From assembly GCF_013394795.1 (NCBI RefSeq), contig NZ_JABXYU010000001.1, positions 992,001 to 1,056,000 of the forward strand: DNA of 64,000 nucleotides, written 5' to 3'. Below are positions 30,751 to 38,638 of the stretch, piece after piece. The position numbers were made by a program, and so were the translations under genes. Source of the DNA: Leptotrichia sp. oral taxon 223 (lineage in GTDB: Bacteria > Fusobacteriota > Fusobacteriia > Fusobacteriales > Leptotrichiaceae). The first letter of the stretch is position 1. Every line of letters begins with the position of its first letter. The notes beneath the pieces were generated by a model. It worked only from the letters and a program-made list of their open reading frames with translations. It was not told the origin of the DNA and did not search any database.

Positions 30751-31473
30751 TTACCATGCAGAATTTATTAGAACTTCTTCTCCATAGCCACCGTTCATTT
30801 TTTGTGGATTTGTTGAGTTATAAGCTCTTTGGACTCTTATTCCTCTGATTCCTAACTCTCTTGCGGCTAGGATATCGTCGTCACTGTCACCGTAGTGGAT
30901 TGAAACGTTGTGTTTCTTGATGTAGAATGACTTATCGTATTTGTAGCCACCTGTTGGAGTGTCAGCTGTGTATTCTACGTAAACTTCTTTTGGCAGTTCA
31001 AAGTATCTTTGCAATGTTTTGGAAAGTTTTGTAGAAGTGTAGTTTTTGGCTTTTGAATGTTTTGTTCTTCCTGTGATGAAAAATACGTTGTCTCCTCTTT
31101 CCAAGTGCATTTTGATCAGATCTTTTGCAGATTGTTTTGGAATTGAATGTTCATCTCCGTTTTCAGCTACATAGTCCCAGAATTTCTGATTATACAGGTA
31201 ACTTACGGCACCTCTCTTATCTCCTGGAATTTGGAAATAATGCTGTCCGTAGATAAAGTATCCGCTTGAATGAAGCAATGTGTCATCAATGTCAAAACTT
31301 ACATTAATCGGCCCTTTTCCCTCTAGACTTTTCTTAATGTCGTCAACAGACACAAAATGAACAGCCTTCTGAACTTTATCTGTCGAATAAAATCCCTCAT
31401 GAGTGTAAGGAACTTTTGGCCCTGCTGCAAATACTACAGATGCAGCAAATAAAAATAATAATGCTTTTTTCAT
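30751..31473 (-). CDS. class B acid phosphatase, AphA-like (HAD superfamily)
   Basis: 240 residues. The signal peptide MKKALLFLFAASVVFAAG points to a periplasmic enzyme. The HAD nucleophile motif INVSFDIDDTLLHSS is near residue 58, motif II FFITGRTKHS near 134 and motif IV IHYGDSDDDILAA near 193. It matches the AphA pattern, in which a signal peptide precedes FDIDDT. Such enzymes release phosphate from nucleotides and other small phosphates outside the inner membrane. AGGAGGAAATGTT precedes the ATG. It has its own terminator. Confidence 0.9.
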   Translation of the reverse strand: MKKALLFLFAASVVFAAGPKVPYTHEGFYSTDKVQKAVHFVSVDDIKKSLEGKGPINVSFDIDDTLLHSSGYFIYGQHYFQIPGDKRGAVSYLYNQKFWDYVAENGDEHSIPKQSAKDLIKMHLERGDNVFFITGRTKHSKAKNYTSTKLSKTLQRYFELPKEVYVEYTADTPTGGYKYDKSFYIKKHNVSIHYGDSDDDILAARELGIRGIRVQRAYNSTNPQKMNGGYGEEVLINSAW

Positions 31474-31546
31474 AACATTTCCTCCTATATATTTTTTTAT
31501 TTTTTTAGATATAATTTTATTCTGTTTTTAAAAAATTATTTTTTTG

Positions 31547-31705
31547 CTATTTTATAGGTTCACACCCTATAAACTCTCCCTTTGCTGTATAAGTGCATAT
31601 ATTCCCTGCTTTTCTTCCAGTTTTTTTGGGAATTTTAAAATAGGAACAACTTACAGCTGCTAATGCAGATAAAACCAATATTAAAAACATTCTTACCTTT
31701 TTCAT
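31547..31705 (-). CDS. small lipoprotein (52 residues)
   Basis: The minus strand reads MKKVRMFLILVLSALAAVSC, then a mature part with KIPKKTGRKAGNICTYTAKG and ending FIGCEPIK. The start is a lipoprotein signal peptide with the lipobox AVSC, and CAGGAGG precedes the ATG by 8 nt. The mature peptide has two more cysteines that could form a disulfide. I do not recognise a family. It lies between gapN and the AphA-like gene on the same strand, after gapN's terminator, so it probably has its own promoter or relies on read-through. Confidence 0.65.
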   Translation of the reverse strand: MKKVRMFLILVLSALAAVSCSYFKIPKKTGRKAGNICTYTAKGEFIGCEPIK

Positions 31706-31746
31706 GGAAAAACCTCCTGTAAAATAGCTTTTTTATCTAAATTTTT

Positions 31747-31782
31747 CAAAAAAAAGATGTTCTCCCAAAAGAAAACATCTTT
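31747..31782 (-). terminator. gapN terminator
   Basis: A 9-bp stem, AAAGATGTT / AACATCTTT, followed on the minus strand by a T run, 8 nt after the gapN stop. Confidence 0.75.
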
Positions 31783-31789
31783 CCAATTC

Positions 31790-33208
31790 TTATATATCAA
31801 ATACAATAGATTTAACTCTTGTCATGCTTTCTATGCTATATTTTATCCCTTGAACTCCTGCTCCTGAACCTTTAATTCCTAAGAACGGAAAACTGTCAGG
31901 CCCTCTTTGAGTTTTATTATTTATATGTACTGTTCCTACTTCCAGTTTTTCAGCGATTTCAAATGCCAATGGGAAATTTTTTGTAAATACTGCTGACTGC
32001 AGTCCATATTCTGATTTATTTGCAATTTCTACTGCTTCATCCACAGATTTTACTCTGATAATTGGCAATACTGGTCCAAATGGCTCTTCCCACGCAATTC
32101 TCATATCAGTTGTCACATTGTCAAAAACTACTGGCCATATTAAGTTTTTCTCTCTTTTTACTGTTGTCAATGCTTTTGCACCTTTTTCCTGAGCATCTTT
32201 TATCAGTCCTTCAATAAAGTCTGCTGACGGAGTGTCAATTACTGTTGTAATATCAGCGTTGTCAAAGGGATCTCCCACAGTTAATTTTTCAACTTCCGCT
32301 TTTATCAAGTTAGCCAATTTATCTGCAACAGAGTCCATTACAAGCACTCTTTTAATTGCAGTACATCTTTGTCCAGAATAGCTGAATGCTCCTGCCACTA
32401 TATTTTTTGCGGCTTTTTCCAAATCAGCGTCCTCCAATACGATTCCAGCGTCTTTTCCACCTAATTCAAGCATAATTGGACGCATTCCAGCAAGTTTTCC
32501 AATTTTTTTGCCAATTGGCGTGCTTCCTGTAAAGTTTATAAAGTTCACTTCCTTATGTTCAATCAGATAATCTCCAATTTCAGAACCTTTTCCAGTTACA
32601 GAGTTAAACACTCCTGCCGGAATTCCAGCTTCTGCAAACACTTGTGTCAATAATAGTCCACTAATTGAACCTTGTGTAGGTGGCTTGAAAATTACTACGT
32701 TTCCTCCTATTAACGCTGGTGCGATTTTAGATGCCGACAAGTTTACTGGATAGTTAAATGGCGCAATTGCAAGCACAACACCAACTGGCTCTCTTTTTAC
32801 TGCCCCATATTTTCTCTTGCTTCCAGCTTCAAATCCACCGCCATTTACAAATTCGCCTGTGATTCTAAGCCCTTCTTCCGCAGCGTATCTAATCAAATCC
32901 GCAGTTCTCACAACTTCTGAAATAGCGGCCTTAATCCCTTTTGCTACTTCCTTTGCCAAATTTTCCCCGATTTTATCCTTATCTCTTTCAAGAATATCTG
33001 CAGCCTTATTCAAATAAGACGCTCTTTCCACAGCCGACAATGCTCTCCAGGCAGGCAAAGCCTTTCTGGCAGATTCCATAGCATAATCAACTTCTTCTCT
33101 TGACATGGCTGGCACAGTTCCAAGCTCTTCCCCATTTATAGGCGAATAAATAATTATTGTATTTTTAGAGTTTTTCCATTCTCCATTCACTAAATTTTGA
33201 TAATTCAT
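31790..33208 (-). CDS. gapN: NADP-dependent non-phosphorylating glyceraldehyde-3-phosphate dehydrogenase
   Basis: 472 residues from the ATG at 33208, which has AGGAGG 7 nt upstream; an in-frame TTG one codon earlier is not needed. It is an aldehyde dehydrogenase with LELGGKDAGIVLEDADL (catalytic Glu, near 250), SGQRCTAIKRVLV (catalytic Cys, near 284) and EEPFGPVLPI near 376. The GQRCTAIKR context is typical of GapN rather than general ALDHs. It oxidises glyceraldehyde-3-phosphate directly to 3-phosphoglycerate and yields NADPH, bypassing one ATP-forming step of glycolysis. Confidence 0.9.
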   Translation of the reverse strand: MNYQNLVNGEWKNSKNTIIIYSPINGEELGTVPAMSREEVDYAMESARKALPAWRALSAVERASYLNKAADILERDKDKIGENLAKEVAKGIKAAISEVVRTADLIRYAAEEGLRITGEFVNGGGFEAGSKRKYGAVKREPVGVVLAIAPFNYPVNLSASKIAPALIGGNVVIFKPPTQGSISGLLLTQVFAEAGIPAGVFNSVTGKGSEIGDYLIEHKEVNFINFTGSTPIGKKIGKLAGMRPIMLELGGKDAGIVLEDADLEKAAKNIVAGAFSYSGQRCTAIKRVLVMDSVADKLANLIKAEVEKLTVGDPFDNADITTVIDTPSADFIEGLIKDAQEKGAKALTTVKREKNLIWPVVFDNVTTDMRIAWEEPFGPVLPIIRVKSVDEAVEIANKSEYGLQSAVFTKNFPLAFEIAEKLEVGTVHINNKTQRGPDSFPFLGIKGSGAGVQGIKYSIESMTRVKSIVFDI

Positions 33209-33332
33209 CAAAATGCCTCCTTATTTTCATTTTTCTATATTTTATATTTTAGCATATATTTTTCATAATTAATATAGTTTTTTCACATATTTTTCATATT
33301 TTCCATTTTCTGAAAAAGTAATAGAAATTTGA

Positions 33333-33361
33333 TTGACTGATAAAATAGAATGTGATATAAC
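33333..33361 (+). promoter_or_regulatory. promoter of a small-RNA unit
   Basis: TTGACT, 17-nt spacer, TATAAC. It is followed only 56 nt later by a terminator hairpin, with no open reading frame of note between. Confidence 0.55.
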
Positions 33362-33366
33362 AAATG

Positions 33367-33450
33367 TACGTAAAAAACGGAGAAAAACATTCTGTATTAA
33401 CAAAAAGGTGAAAAAAATGCTCTACTCATAATTGATTAGAGTATTTTTTA
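33367..33450 (+). ncRNA. candidate small RNA of about 80 nt
   Basis: A promoter (33333-33361) and a terminator stem ATGCTCTA / TAGAGTAT (33417-33444) followed by TTTTT delimit a short transcript. The only ATG in it opens a four-codon frame. It lies directly in front of the small hydrophobic peptide gene and its terminator overlaps that gene's promoter. Confidence 0.45.
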
Positions 33451-33459
33451 TGTTATAAT
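33432..33459 (+). promoter_or_regulatory. promoter of the hydrophobic peptide gene
   Basis: TTGATT, 16-nt spacer, TATAAT. The -35 box lies in the stem-loop of the preceding terminator, so the two transcription units are interlocked. Confidence 0.6.
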
Positions 33460-33504
33460 ACTTTGGGCTTCACCGCCCAGTTGATACAGGATAGAGGTGA
33501 GATT

Positions 33505-33573
33505 GTGATAAGCGGAGATTTCATCTTTGTTGCTATTATAGCCATAATTTTCTATTTCTATTTTAGCAAATAA
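33505..33573 (+). CDS. 22-residue hydrophobic peptide, type I toxin-like
   Basis: GTG start with GAGGTGA 4-5 nt upstream. The peptide begins MISGDFIFVAIIAII and ends FYFYFSK: one membrane-spanning stretch with a single lysine at the end. Its message has its own promoter, a short 5' hairpin (TGGGC / GCCCA, 33474-33489), and a terminator 28 nt after the stop. AAGCGGAGATT at the start of the frame can pair with AATCTCCGTTT in the 3' untranslated part (33588-33598), giving an 11-bp long-range duplex. This layout fits type I toxin mRNAs. No family was recognised, and a KdpF-like small subunit is possible. Confidence 0.5.
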   Translation: MISGDFIFVAIIAIIFYFYFSK

Positions 33574-33600
33574 TAATTTTATCCTCCAATCTCCGTTTGC

Positions 33601-33628
33601 CCACAGATATAGTAATCTGTGGTTTTTT
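33601..33628 (+). terminator. terminator of the hydrophobic peptide mRNA
   Basis: A perfect 8-bp stem, CCACAGAT / ATCTGTGG, followed by TTTTTT. Confidence 0.8.
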
Positions 33629-33688
33629 ACTTATTGACACCTAAAGACGTTTTCACTTCCTGCTTATCTACAAGAAAAAAATTTGTAA

Positions 33689-33717
33689 TTGCAAAAAAAA
33701 TAATATTATATTATAAT
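33689..33717 (+). promoter_or_regulatory. promoter of the alpha/beta hydrolase gene
   Basis: TTGCAA, 17-nt spacer, TATAAT, 71 nt before the ATG at 33788. Confidence 0.6.
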
Positions 33718-33787
33718 GAATATGTGTACTTATTTAAAATTAGTGAAAGACTGAATATTTGATAATATTTTTTCAGAAAGGAACATA

Positions 33788-34678
33788 ATGGAAAAGCAAT
33801 ATTTTGAAAGTTTTGATAATAAAAAAATCCCTTATTTATTTTTTGAGTCAAAAAGAGAAAAATATAAAAATAATGTCGTGATATTTCATGGGATGACAGA
33901 GCCTGTCGACAGATATGCCGAATTTGGGGAATTTTTGGCTTCCAACGGATACAATGTGTTTGTTATGGAAATTCGAGGGCACGGTGAACTGAAAAAGGAT
34001 GAAATCGGAGATTTTGGAAAAGGCGGGATAAAATCCGTATTTAAGGATATCGATAACTTTTTTGCAAAAATTTTGAGCAAAGTTGGAGCAACTCCAAGCA
34101 ACACAACGATTTTTGGACATAGCATGGGTTCTCTTATTGGAACACGATGGGGAATTAAAAATAAATATAAATATTTTATTTTATCAGGGTTTCCATTGAA
34201 AAATCAGCTGGTAGCCTTAGGCGGACATTTTGTCACTCTTCTGGAAAGAATGATTTTCAAAAAAGTTTCTGTATTTAATAAATTTATGGAAAAATGCAAC
34301 GCAAATTTTGAGCCAAATAAAACCAAATTTGACTGGCTGACAAGAGATGAAACTGAAAATAAAAAATACGAAGGCAGCAAACTTTGCGGATATCCTGTCA
34401 CACCAAAATTTTATTCCGGAATTTTTGCCACAATGGAATTTGTCAACAGAAATTACAAAAAATTAGACAAGCGTGCAAAAATATTAGCCGTTTACGGAAC
34501 TGACGATAAAGTGATCAACATTCCGTATATCAGTAAAATTTTTAATATGCTAAGAAAGAAAAAAAGAAGAATAAATATTCTTGAAAATAAGAACGGACGA
34601 CATGAATCCCTTAATGAAACAAATAAGCACGAAATTTATGATGAAATTTTAAAATGGCTAAATGCAAAGGATTTTTAA
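33788..34678 (+). CDS. alpha/beta hydrolase (lysophospholipase/monoacylglycerol lipase type)
   Basis: 296 residues. VVIFHGMTEPVDRYAEFGEF near residue 30 is the oxyanion region, TIFGHSMGSLIGTRWG near 108 holds the nucleophile serine, VYGTDDKVIN near 238 the acid and NGRHESLNE near 270 the histidine. The order and spacing match Hydrolase_4 (lysophospholipase) proteins. There is no signal peptide, so it is cytoplasmic. AGAAAGGAACATA precedes the ATG. It is followed by mreB with its own promoter. Confidence 0.85.
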   Translation: MEKQYFESFDNKKIPYLFFESKREKYKNNVVIFHGMTEPVDRYAEFGEFLASNGYNVFVMEIRGHGELKKDEIGDFGKGGIKSVFKDIDNFFAKILSKVGATPSNTTIFGHSMGSLIGTRWGIKNKYKYFILSGFPLKNQLVALGGHFVTLLERMIFKKVSVFNKFMEKCNANFEPNKTKFDWLTRDETENKKYEGSKLCGYPVTPKFYSGIFATMEFVNRNYKKLDKRAKILAVYGTDDKVINIPYISKIFNMLRKKKRRINILENKNGRHESLNETNKHEIYDEILKWLNAKDF

Positions 34679-34829
34679 CTTATATTTTTAATAAATTTAA
34701 ATACTTTAGTTAATATATTTTACAAAAAATAATAATATAAACAAAAAATTTAAAAAAATTGCAAAAAATAATAAATTTTTATCGAAAAGTATGATATAAT
34801 TAAGAAAGTTAATTTTAATAGGAGGAAAA

Positions 34830-35861
34830 ATGGGAGCATTTGATTTTGTAAAAATATTTAGAGTAAATAAAAGTATCTCAATAGATTTGGGAACTGCAAA
34901 CATATTAATTTATGATAAGCAAAGAAAAAAAATAGTATTAAATGAGCCATCTGTGGTTGCAAGAGATAGAAAAACTGGAAAATTAATCGCAGTTGGAAGA
35001 GAAGCTAGGGAAATGTTAGGAAAAACTCCTGACAGCATTCAAGCTATCAAGCCTCTGCAAGATGGAGTTATCGCAGATATTGACTCAACAAAGGAAATGA
35101 TTACATACTTTATTCATAAAATTTATGGAAATTCATTATTCAAACCGGAAGTAATGATCTGTGTGCCAATCGAAGTTACAAGTGTGGAAAGAAAAGCCTT
35201 GTTTGATGCAGTAAAAGGTGCTAAAAAGACATATATTATTGAAGAAGGGAGAGCTGCCATCATCGGTTCAGGTGTAAATATTTCACAACCTGAAGGAAGC
35301 ATGGTAATTGATATAGGTGGAGGTTCTACTGATATTGCAATTCTTTCACTTGATGAAATTATCGCAAGCAAGTCAATCAGAATCGCTGGAAACAGATTTG
35401 ACGAAGATATTGTAAGATATGTAAAAAGAAAATACAACTTATTAATCGGGGATAGAACTGCTGAAAAAATTAAAAAGGAAATGGCTACAGCATTAAAAGT
35501 TCAGTCACCTGAAATTATGGAAATAAAAGGTAGGGATTTGGAATCCGGTATTCCTAACACAGTAGAAATTAACGCAAATGAAATTTATGAAGCAATTGAA
35601 GATTCATTATACCAGGTAGTGAACTCAACAAAAGAAGTTCTTGAAAAATGCCCGCCTGAGCTTGCCGCAGATATTCTAGATAATGGAATTGTAATGACTG
35701 GTGGAGGTTCATTAATCAAAAACTTTGTTGACATGATGGAAAAAGAAGTTGGAATCAAAGTGTTCTTATCTCCAAATCCACTTGATTCAGTAGTTTTAGG
35801 TGGAGGAGCTGCATTTGACAACAAAAAATTATTAAGAACTCTTCAAATGAAAGAAAATTAA
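34830..35861 (+). CDS. mreB: rod shape-determining protein MreB
   Basis: 343 residues, normal length. Actin-fold phosphate loops are ISIDLGTANILIY near 16 and VIDIGGGSTDIAILSL near 158; the adenosine motif GIVMTGGGSLIKNF is near 287. MreB polymerises under the membrane and guides wall elongation in rods, which fits a Leptotrichia-like cell. AGGAGGAAAA precedes the ATG. An extended -10 (TGATATAAT) ends at 34800. No mreC or mreD follows; the next gene is holB 41 nt downstream. Confidence 0.96.
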   Translation: MGAFDFVKIFRVNKSISIDLGTANILIYDKQRKKIVLNEPSVVARDRKTGKLIAVGREAREMLGKTPDSIQAIKPLQDGVIADIDSTKEMITYFIHKIYGNSLFKPEVMICVPIEVTSVERKALFDAVKGAKKTYIIEEGRAAIIGSGVNISQPEGSMVIDIGGGSTDIAILSLDEIIASKSIRIAGNRFDEDIVRYVKRKYNLLIGDRTAEKIKKEMATALKVQSPEIMEIKGRDLESGIPNTVEINANEIYEAIEDSLYQVVNSTKEVLEKCPPELAADILDNGIVMTGGGSLIKNFVDMMEKEVGIKVFLSPNPLDSVVLGGGAAFDNKKLLRTLQMKEN

Positions 35862-35902
35862 TAATATCTGTTGTTAATCTAAAAAAGAGAAAATGAGAAA
35901 AA

Positions 35903-36856
35903 ATGAAATTACAGGAAATAACTGAAAAATTTAACAATGAAATAAATCAGGATAAAATAAGTGCAAGTTATCTCTTTTATGGTGATAAGAGAGTTGACTT
36001 GCTTTCTTATGCACTAATGTTTTCAAAAATGATTATGACAAAGGATGTGCAGAATGACTCTGAAAAAGAGAAAATAGAACGGCTTATTAATAATTTCCAG
36101 CATCCTGACATTGAAATAATAAATAAAAGCAATGAAAACATAAAAATTGACGAAGTTCGGGAAATCATCTACTCATCAATAGAATCTTCCTTTAATTCGC
36201 CAAAAAAAATATTTATCCTGTGCGGAATCGAAAACTTGCGAAAAGAATCTTCAAACGCTCTTTTAAAAATTTTGGAAGAACCCCCACAAAATGTATACTT
36301 CATACTTTTATCAAGAACATTAAACATCATTTCCACAATAAAATCCCGCACAATCAAATTTCATCTGTCTGGAATGAACAATGATGAACTGGGAGTCAGC
36401 AAAGAAATTTATTATTTTTTTGACGGAAATGAAAATGATATTTTGGAATTTAAAAAACAAAATCTCTCACTTGATGATATTGAATTTAAAATTAATACTG
36501 TAGAAGATATTTTACAAATTATTTTTGAGATGAAAAATTATGCAACTGGAGAGCTGGTTATAAAAAATAATCTGGATTTGACGATAAAATATAATAAAAG
36601 TATTGAGTTGCTGGCACATCGAATACGTTTTTGGGATATCGAAAATGTATATTTTTTTATAAATGAAATCGAAAGCGAACTGAAAAAGGAGAAAGAATTT
36701 CTGATAAATTTTCTTTCAAAAATCATTATAAACGTGAAGTATTCTGTGGAATCAAATGAATTAAAAAAACTGATAAATTTGAAAAATAGCATTAGAAGCA
36801 ATGTAAACGTAAAAAGTGTGATTTTTAACTTTTTTGATATTTTACAAAATTCTTAA
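35903..36856 (+). CDS. holB: DNA polymerase III subunit delta-prime
   Basis: 317 residues. SYLFYGDKRVDLLSYALMFS near the start and KKIFILCGIENLRKESSNAL then LLKILEEPPQNVYFILLSR near residue 110 are typical of delta-prime and other clamp-loader proteins. The Walker A motif and the usual zinc cysteines are absent: GDKRVDLLS stands where GxxGxGK would be in the ATPase-active tau subunit, consistent with the non-catalytic delta-prime role. The AT-rich C-terminal half is poorly conserved. It follows mreB closely, so the two are probably co-transcribed. Confidence 0.82.
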   Translation: MKLQEITEKFNNEINQDKISASYLFYGDKRVDLLSYALMFSKMIMTKDVQNDSEKEKIERLINNFQHPDIEIINKSNENIKIDEVREIIYSSIESSFNSPKKIFILCGIENLRKESSNALLKILEEPPQNVYFILLSRTLNIISTIKSRTIKFHLSGMNNDELGVSKEIYYFFDGNENDILEFKKQNLSLDDIEFKINTVEDILQIIFEMKNYATGELVIKNNLDLTIKYNKSIELLAHRIRFWDIENVYFFINEIESELKKEKEFLINFLSKIIINVKYSVESNELKKLINLKNSIRSNVNVKSVIFNFFDILQNS

Positions 36857-36991
36857 AAAGAATAAATTAACACTATTTCTCATTTAAAGACCAAATATCA
36901 AAAATTCATGAAATTAAAGTCATTTTTTACAATATTATGCTATTATACAATCTATGTAAATATTAAAATATCCTTTAATTAAATTTTATCA

Positions 36992-37494
36992 TTAAGTATC
37001 CATCTTAAAGGCTTTTATAATTTTATTTATAAGTATTATGATTCATAATAGTTTTTTCTATTTTTTTATTCAATTTTTTTTAACGTAAGGGCATCAGACG
37101 CCATGCCCTTACAACCCCGCTTAACGCAAAACTTTCTTATAAAGAAAAAATAAAACTCGCTTCGTAAAACTACGCTCAGACAGTTATTTTTCCTTTAAAG
37201 AAATTTTGCTTATTTAATATTTTCCAAATGCAAAAGCCTAGAATTTAAATATAATAATCTATATAATTTAGTACAGAATGTCGTGATTTTTTTGGAATGA
37301 AAACGACTGTCTGAGCGTTAGCGAGTTTCGTTTTTATTTCAAAAAAATGCTTAGACGAGCCAGGGTTGCAAGGGAAATGGCGACTGATTTCCCTTGCTTT
37401 ATGAAAAGAAAAAACATAAGATTATGAAAAAATATTTATTAATAATAAACAGTTTTTCATAATCTAAATAAAAATCCCTTATATGGATACTTAA
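36992..37494. repeat. ~500-bp imperfect palindromic element with two mirrored hairpins
   Basis: The ends TTAAGTATCCAT (36992-37003) and ATGGATACTTAA (37483-37494) are exact inverted copies, and similarity extends on both sides. Inside, hairpin GTAAGGGCAT-CAGACGCC-ATGCCCTTAC (37085-37112) is mirrored by GCAAGGGAAAT-GGCGACTG-ATTTCCCTTGC (37368-37397). The repeat centres coincide near 37241. Toward the centre both halves carry CTCGC..ACGCTCAGACAGT. A further perfect 13-bp stem lies at 37419-37465. It fills most of the gap 36857-37698 after holB and has no coding frame. Confidence 0.75.
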
Positions 37495-37587
37495 GAATTA
37501 AATTTGATTTTTTTAATAAAGCTATCGAATTACTTATTGTAAAATTTTATTTCTATTATTTAAATGGGGTTTAGTATAATAAAGATA

Positions 37588-37630
37588 AAATGGGAAATAA
37601 ACTGTGTATTCAGAATATCTCCCATTTTTT
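37588..37630. terminator. bidirectional terminator downstream of the AraC-type gene
   Basis: AAATGGGA..ATA..CTG pairs with CAG..TAT..TCCCATTT, with T runs on either strand. Confidence 0.6.
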
Positions 37631-37635
37631 TATAA

Positions 37636-37680
37636 CATTTAAATAGCAGAAATCAGTTAAAATAATTTTTTAAAAGATTT
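37636..37680. repeat. dispersed repeat, copy 2 (inverse of 4234-4276)
   Basis: CATTTAAATAGCAGAAATCA then GTTAAAA is the exact inverse of 4250-4276. It is located 18 nt beyond the AraC-type gene's stop. Confidence 0.6.
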
Positions 37681-37698
37681 AGAGAAAATATTATAAAT

Positions 37699-38559
37699 TT
37701 AATTTTTATCTTTTACTATCGGAACCCAAAGTTCCATTTCATAGTCAGAACTATACATATCCCCTTCACCATAAACTTCAAAATCAGGTGTTCCAGCGTG
37801 TCTGTAACCTTGTTCTGGGAAAAATGTCCCTGTCACATATTTCCAGCCTTCATGAATGCAATTTGGAACAATTCCCTTCAATTTTACTACAGCATATTCA
37901 GCTTCTGGAACTTCAAGTATATTAAGTCCCAAATCGTTTGCTTCGGTAACATTTTGAATATCGTATCCAGCCATATAGTTTACAGTAAACTTGCTTTCAC
38001 AATTTTCATTTTTCTCAATTTCATAGCAAGCTCCATAACTTTGTCCATTTCCTAAATTTTCTAATTTTTCTGGAGATACTTTTTTAAAAAGTTTATTCCA
38101 GACATTAGGAAAATCACCACCTTCTTCAACTCTTTCCACCAATCCTGCAATTTTAAAAGCCGATTTTTTCATAACTTTGATGTCCATATTTTTTCCTCCT
38201 TCAATACTTAAAGATAATCTTATAGGAGAAAAAATTTGAAATGCACTTCCTTTTCTGACTTCCTTTGGCGTGTGCCCATGAAATTTTTTGAATGCCAAGG
38301 AAAATGAATCTTGAGATTCATAACCGTATTTAAAGGCTATTTCTATTATCTTTTCATCACTTTCACGTAAATCTATCGCAGCACAGCTCAACTTTCTAAA
38401 GCGAACATACTCACTTAACGGATAATCCACCATAATTGAAAACATTCTGCTAAACAGCGGATACGAATACCCAGAAAGCAATGCAATCTTTCTCTCGTCA
38501 ATTCTGTCAGTCAAGGTTTCTTCGATATATTTCATCGTTTCATTAAATGCCTTAATCAT
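37699..38559 (-). CDS. AraC-family regulator with GyrI-like effector domain
   Basis: 286 residues. N-terminal AraC-type DNA-binding domain: KIALLSGYSYPLFSRMFS and FKYGYESQDSFSLAFKKFHG then HTPKEVRKG within residues 20-105. From about residue 120 comes a GyrI/SOUL-like small-molecule domain (MKKSAFKIAGLVERVEEGGD, ending YEMELWVPI). Such fusions sense amphipathic compounds or antibiotics and activate efflux genes. No obvious efflux target adjoins. AAGGAGGGAAAATAT precedes the ATG. Confidence 0.9.
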   Translation of the reverse strand: MIKAFNETMKYIEETLTDRIDERKIALLSGYSYPLFSRMFSIMVDYPLSEYVRFRKLSCAAIDLRESDEKIIEIAFKYGYESQDSFSLAFKKFHGHTPKEVRKGSAFQIFSPIRLSLSIEGGKNMDIKVMKKSAFKIAGLVERVEEGGDFPNVWNKLFKKVSPEKLENLGNGQSYGACYEIEKNENCESKFTVNYMAGYDIQNVTEANDLGLNILEVPEAEYAVVKLKGIVPNCIHEGWKYVTGTFFPEQGYRHAGTPDFEVYGEGDMYSSDYEMELWVPIVKDKN

Positions 38560-38638
38560 ATATTTTCCCTCCTTACACTAAAAGTATATATGATTTTTCG
38601 ACTTTTTTCCCGATAATTCCTGTACAAATTTTATAGTT

